NCBI RefSeq assembly: GCF_013456555.2
Contig: NZ_CP059154.1
Coordinates: 186,001-250,000, forward strand
Direction: 5' to 3'
Source of the DNA: Natrinema zhouii
GTDB taxonomy: Archaea; Halobacteriota; Halobacteria; Halobacteriales; Natrialbaceae
DNA: 64,000 nt
This document shows positions 62,302-64,000 of this stretch, in pieces (position 1 is the stretch's first letter; every line of letters starts with the position of its first letter). Position numbers and translations under genes: made by a program. Under the pieces are notes generated by a model. That model had not been told where the DNA came from and did no database searches. It worked only from the letters and a program-made list of their open reading frames with translations.

Positions 62302-62925
62302 ATGAGCAATCGGTACGTCTACGGTATCGTCGAGTCGGACACCGTCGAATTCGAGACGGACGCAGTCGCGGGTGCCGAACGCGTTTATACGATCTCACAC
62401 CGGCGACTCGGTGCCGTCGTCTCGGACATCGACACGACCGATCCCGAGGAGACGGACGAGGACGCCCAGATCCACGACGACGTCCTCCGGGAGATCATGG
62501 AGTACGACGGCGGAACGACCATCGTCCCCATGCAGTTCGGGATGGCCTTCGAGAGCGATCGAGCGCTGAAGAACGTTCTGCGCGGCGCGCGGCCGGCGTT
62601 CCGACGCGCGATGAACGATATCGAAGGCAAAATCGAACTCGGGCTCAAACTCGTCCGCGAGGAAGACGCCGACGTCGACCGCGAGACGATCGAGGCAGAC
62701 GTTGCGGACCGTCTCGAGCCCATCGCCGCACAGTCCGTCGAAAACGACCTGTTCAGCGACCGGCTCGTCCTGAACCGCTCGTATCTCGTCGATGAAGACG
62801 AGCGCGAGGCGTTCGACGACGCGATCGCCGACTTCGAGGACGACCACGACGAGCTGATGGTCCAGTACACCGGGCCATTCGCGCCCTACAGCTTCGTCGA
62901 CGTGAAAATCGGAGCTAAACAGTAA
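62302..62925 (+). CDS. gvpF: Gas vesicle protein GvpF
   Basis: A 207-residue protein of the GvpF/GvpL family. YVYGIVESDTVEFE at the start, HDDVLREIMEYDGGTTIVPMQFG in the middle and VQYTGPFAPYSFVDVKIG at the end are typical. GvpF binds GvpA subunits and helps begin assembly. It heads the rightward accessory unit. The gvpG gene starts two bases after its stop. Confidence 0.95.
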   Translation: MSNRYVYGIVESDTVEFETDAVAGAERVYTISHRRLGAVVSDIDTTDPEETDEDAQIHDDVLREIMEYDGGTTIVPMQFGMAFESDRALKNVLRGARPAFRRAMNDIEGKIELGLKLVREEDADVDRETIEADVADRLEPIAAQSVENDLFSDRLVLNRSYLVDEDEREAFDDAIADFEDDHDELMVQYTGPFAPYSFVDVKIGAKQ

Positions 62926-62927
62926 CC

Positions 62928-63182
62928 ATGTTCATCCTCGACGACCTCCTGTTCCGGCCGTTCGTCGGCATCGTCGACGCACTCCACTCCATCGCGCTCG
63001 ACGAGATGTACGACGTGGAGGCCCTCGAGGCTGAACTCAAAGAGAACCAGCTACTGTACGAACTCGGCGAACGCTCCGAGGCGGAGTACCAGCGTCGCAA
63101 GGAAGAACTCGAGGCGGAGCTCGAGACCGCCCGCGAAGTGCACGAGCGGCTCTCGAGCGGCCGCGTAGAGGTGAAACGATAA
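62928..63182 (+). CDS. gvpG: Gas vesicle protein GvpG
   Basis: An 84-residue helical protein. FILDDLLFRPFVGIVDALHS begins it and LYELGERSEAEYQRRKEELE is the conserved coiled segment. It supports vesicle assembly with GvpF. The stop shares one base with the gvpH start (TAATG). Confidence 0.95.
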   Translation: MFILDDLLFRPFVGIVDALHSIALDEMYDVEALEAELKENQLLYELGERSEAEYQRRKEELEAELETAREVHERLSSGRVEVKR

Positions 63183-63793
63183 TGAGCGAACAACCCCCAA
63201 ACGACGACCACGACGAATCGGACGACGATCGATCCGACGAGCACCGGACCGATGAGAGTCAGGTCGACGAGGACGATCACTGGCTCTCGAGCCTGCTGTC
63301 CGCCCTGGAATCGCTCGACGACGGCCCGGCGTCGACCTCAGGGCGGCGACGGAGCGACCGGACGGTCTTCGATTACGACATCTCGATCCGATCGGCCGAC
63401 GATCTCGCGGACGAGTCACCGCTCGATCGGGATCGGTTCGGCGGGGACAGGTCGCGAGGTGGGAACGGCGATCGATCGCGGAAGCGCCGTATCCGATCGT
63501 CGGGTTCCTCGAGCGATCACCGCGTCGCGACCCGGAGCCGCGACGACGAACTGCTCGTCACCGCGGACGTCGCCGGTGCCGATCCGGACGACGTCACGGT
63601 CGGCTTCGACGACTCGATGCTCGTCATCGGTGTCGAGGAATCCGAACTCGATCGTATCGAGGTTCCCTGGCGGGAGACGGAATCGCAGGCGACAATCAAG
63701 AACGGAGTGCTGACCGTCCAGATCAGGCCGGAGCCGACGGAACGGACTGGCACTGAGAAGACGGACACTGCGGAAACGGAGGATGACGAATGA
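63182..63793 (+). CDS. gvpH: Gas vesicle protein GvpH, Hsp20-like
   Basis: A 203-residue protein. The first 110 residues are charged and probably disordered; residues about 118-188 form an alpha-crystallin-like domain with LLVTADVAGADPDDVTVGFD and the signature [14 protein letters not shown]. It acts as a chaperone for gas vesicle proteins. The stop overlaps the next start by four bases. Confidence 0.93.
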   Translation: MSEQPPNDDHDESDDDRSDEHRTDESQVDEDDHWLSSLLSALESLDDGPASTSGRRRSDRTVFDYDISIRSADDLADESPLDRDRFGGDRSRGGNGDRSRKRRIRSSGSSSDHRVATRSRDDELLVTADVAGADPDDVTVGFDDSMLVIGVEESELDRIEVPWRETESQATIKNGVLTVQIRPEPTERTGTEKTDTAETEDDE

Positions 63794-64000
63794 GTGACGC
63801 GGAATCCGAGGAGACGTTCGACGCGCTACTCGAGGACGCGACCGAGAGTCTCGGTCGACTCGAGGAGACCCTCGACGAGAGCGACGCGATCGACGATCTC
63901 GACGACGACACCCTCGAGACGGTCGTCGGCGACCTCGACAATCTCGTTCGGGTCGCCGAGGAAGTCGGCGAGTTACTCGAGGCGATGGATCTCAGCGACC
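63790..64000 (+). CDS. Acidic coiled protein in the gvp cluster (partial)
   Basis: The frame starts MSDAESEETFDALLEDATES at 63790, overlapping the gvpH stop, and continues past the right edge; 70 residues are seen. It is strongly acidic, helical and Leu/Glu-repeat-rich (LVRVAEEVGELLEAMDL). The position is that of gvpI in the classical order, but GvpI is small and basic, so this is a different protein. It may be a haloarchaeal gvp-associated gene. Function unknown. Confidence 0.75.
   Translation, partial: MSDAESEETFDALLEDATESLGRLEETLDESDAIDDLDDDTLETVVGDLDNLVRVAEEVGELLEAMDLSD

Noticed and set aside
1..64000. CRISPR array, rRNA genes, integrase or complete insertion sequence
   Set aside because: I found no regularly spaced repeats, rRNA segments or transposase and integrase motifs.

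Overview
This window is chromosomal DNA of a halophilic archaeon (class Halobacteria). The evidence is the very acidic proteins, GC-rich codon use, many leaderless genes with a TTTATA-type box about 27 nt before the start codon, haloarchaea-specific families (HalOD1, GfcR, Bat-like HTH, zinc-free glucose-dehydrogenase relatives aside, the Haloferax-type glucose dehydrogenase), a gas vesicle cluster and the archaeal isoprenoid-lipid pathway. The many CTCGAG sites and the gene content suggest the Natrinema/Haloterrigena group (Natrialbaceae); that placement is inference.

Layout. 1-1613: idsA (partial) and RNase J on the minus strand. 1977-8068: a potassium-uptake island with two TrkA regulators, two TrkH channels and small membrane proteins. 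8110-9833: isopentenyl phosphate kinase and mevalonate kinase. 10682-16932: a classic archaeal information-processing operon in its expected order, tRNA-Ser, S13, S4, S11, RpoD, tRNA-Leu, L18e, L13, S9, RpoN, RpoK, enolase, S2. The potassium island separates mvk-ipk from rnj-idsA, which are neighbours in many euryarchaea.

17141-25855: MoaA, RtcB with its partner archease, an acetyltransferase, the replication pair PriS-GINS, a BCP peroxiredoxin, and small zinc/HalOD1/cupin proteins. 26804-29310: Cdc48-type AAA ATPase translationally coupled to a small Hsp20-like protein. 29553-38756: metabolism, with PanB, an acyl-CoA dehydrogenase, a DHDPS-family aldolase, glucose dehydrogenase and the sugar-catabolism regulator GfcR; the last three fit the haloarchaeal Entner-Doudoroff route. 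38820-46302: TFB, RNase HI and its operon partner, PadR regulator, pyrophosphatase, a phosphodiesterase-like protein, DUF371 and endonuclease III. 46408-48962: BluB, then a third trkH broken by a one-base frameshift, with its small partner.

48963-51216: an array of seven stem-loops lies at the 3' end of the gene for FttA/aCPSF1, the archaeal termination nuclease. 51712-58417: lipoprotein, NucS, PEBP, GNAT, MutS and a CHY zinc-finger protein; NucS and MutS are two different mismatch-repair systems lying within 2.2 kb of each other. 58418-59986 is AT-richer, gene-poor and looks accessory. 59987-64000: gas vesicle genes, gvpA-gvpN-gvpO leftward and gvpF-gvpG-gvpH plus a cut-off acidic gene rightward, from a shared 381-bp divergent promoter region without gvpD, gvpE or gvpC.
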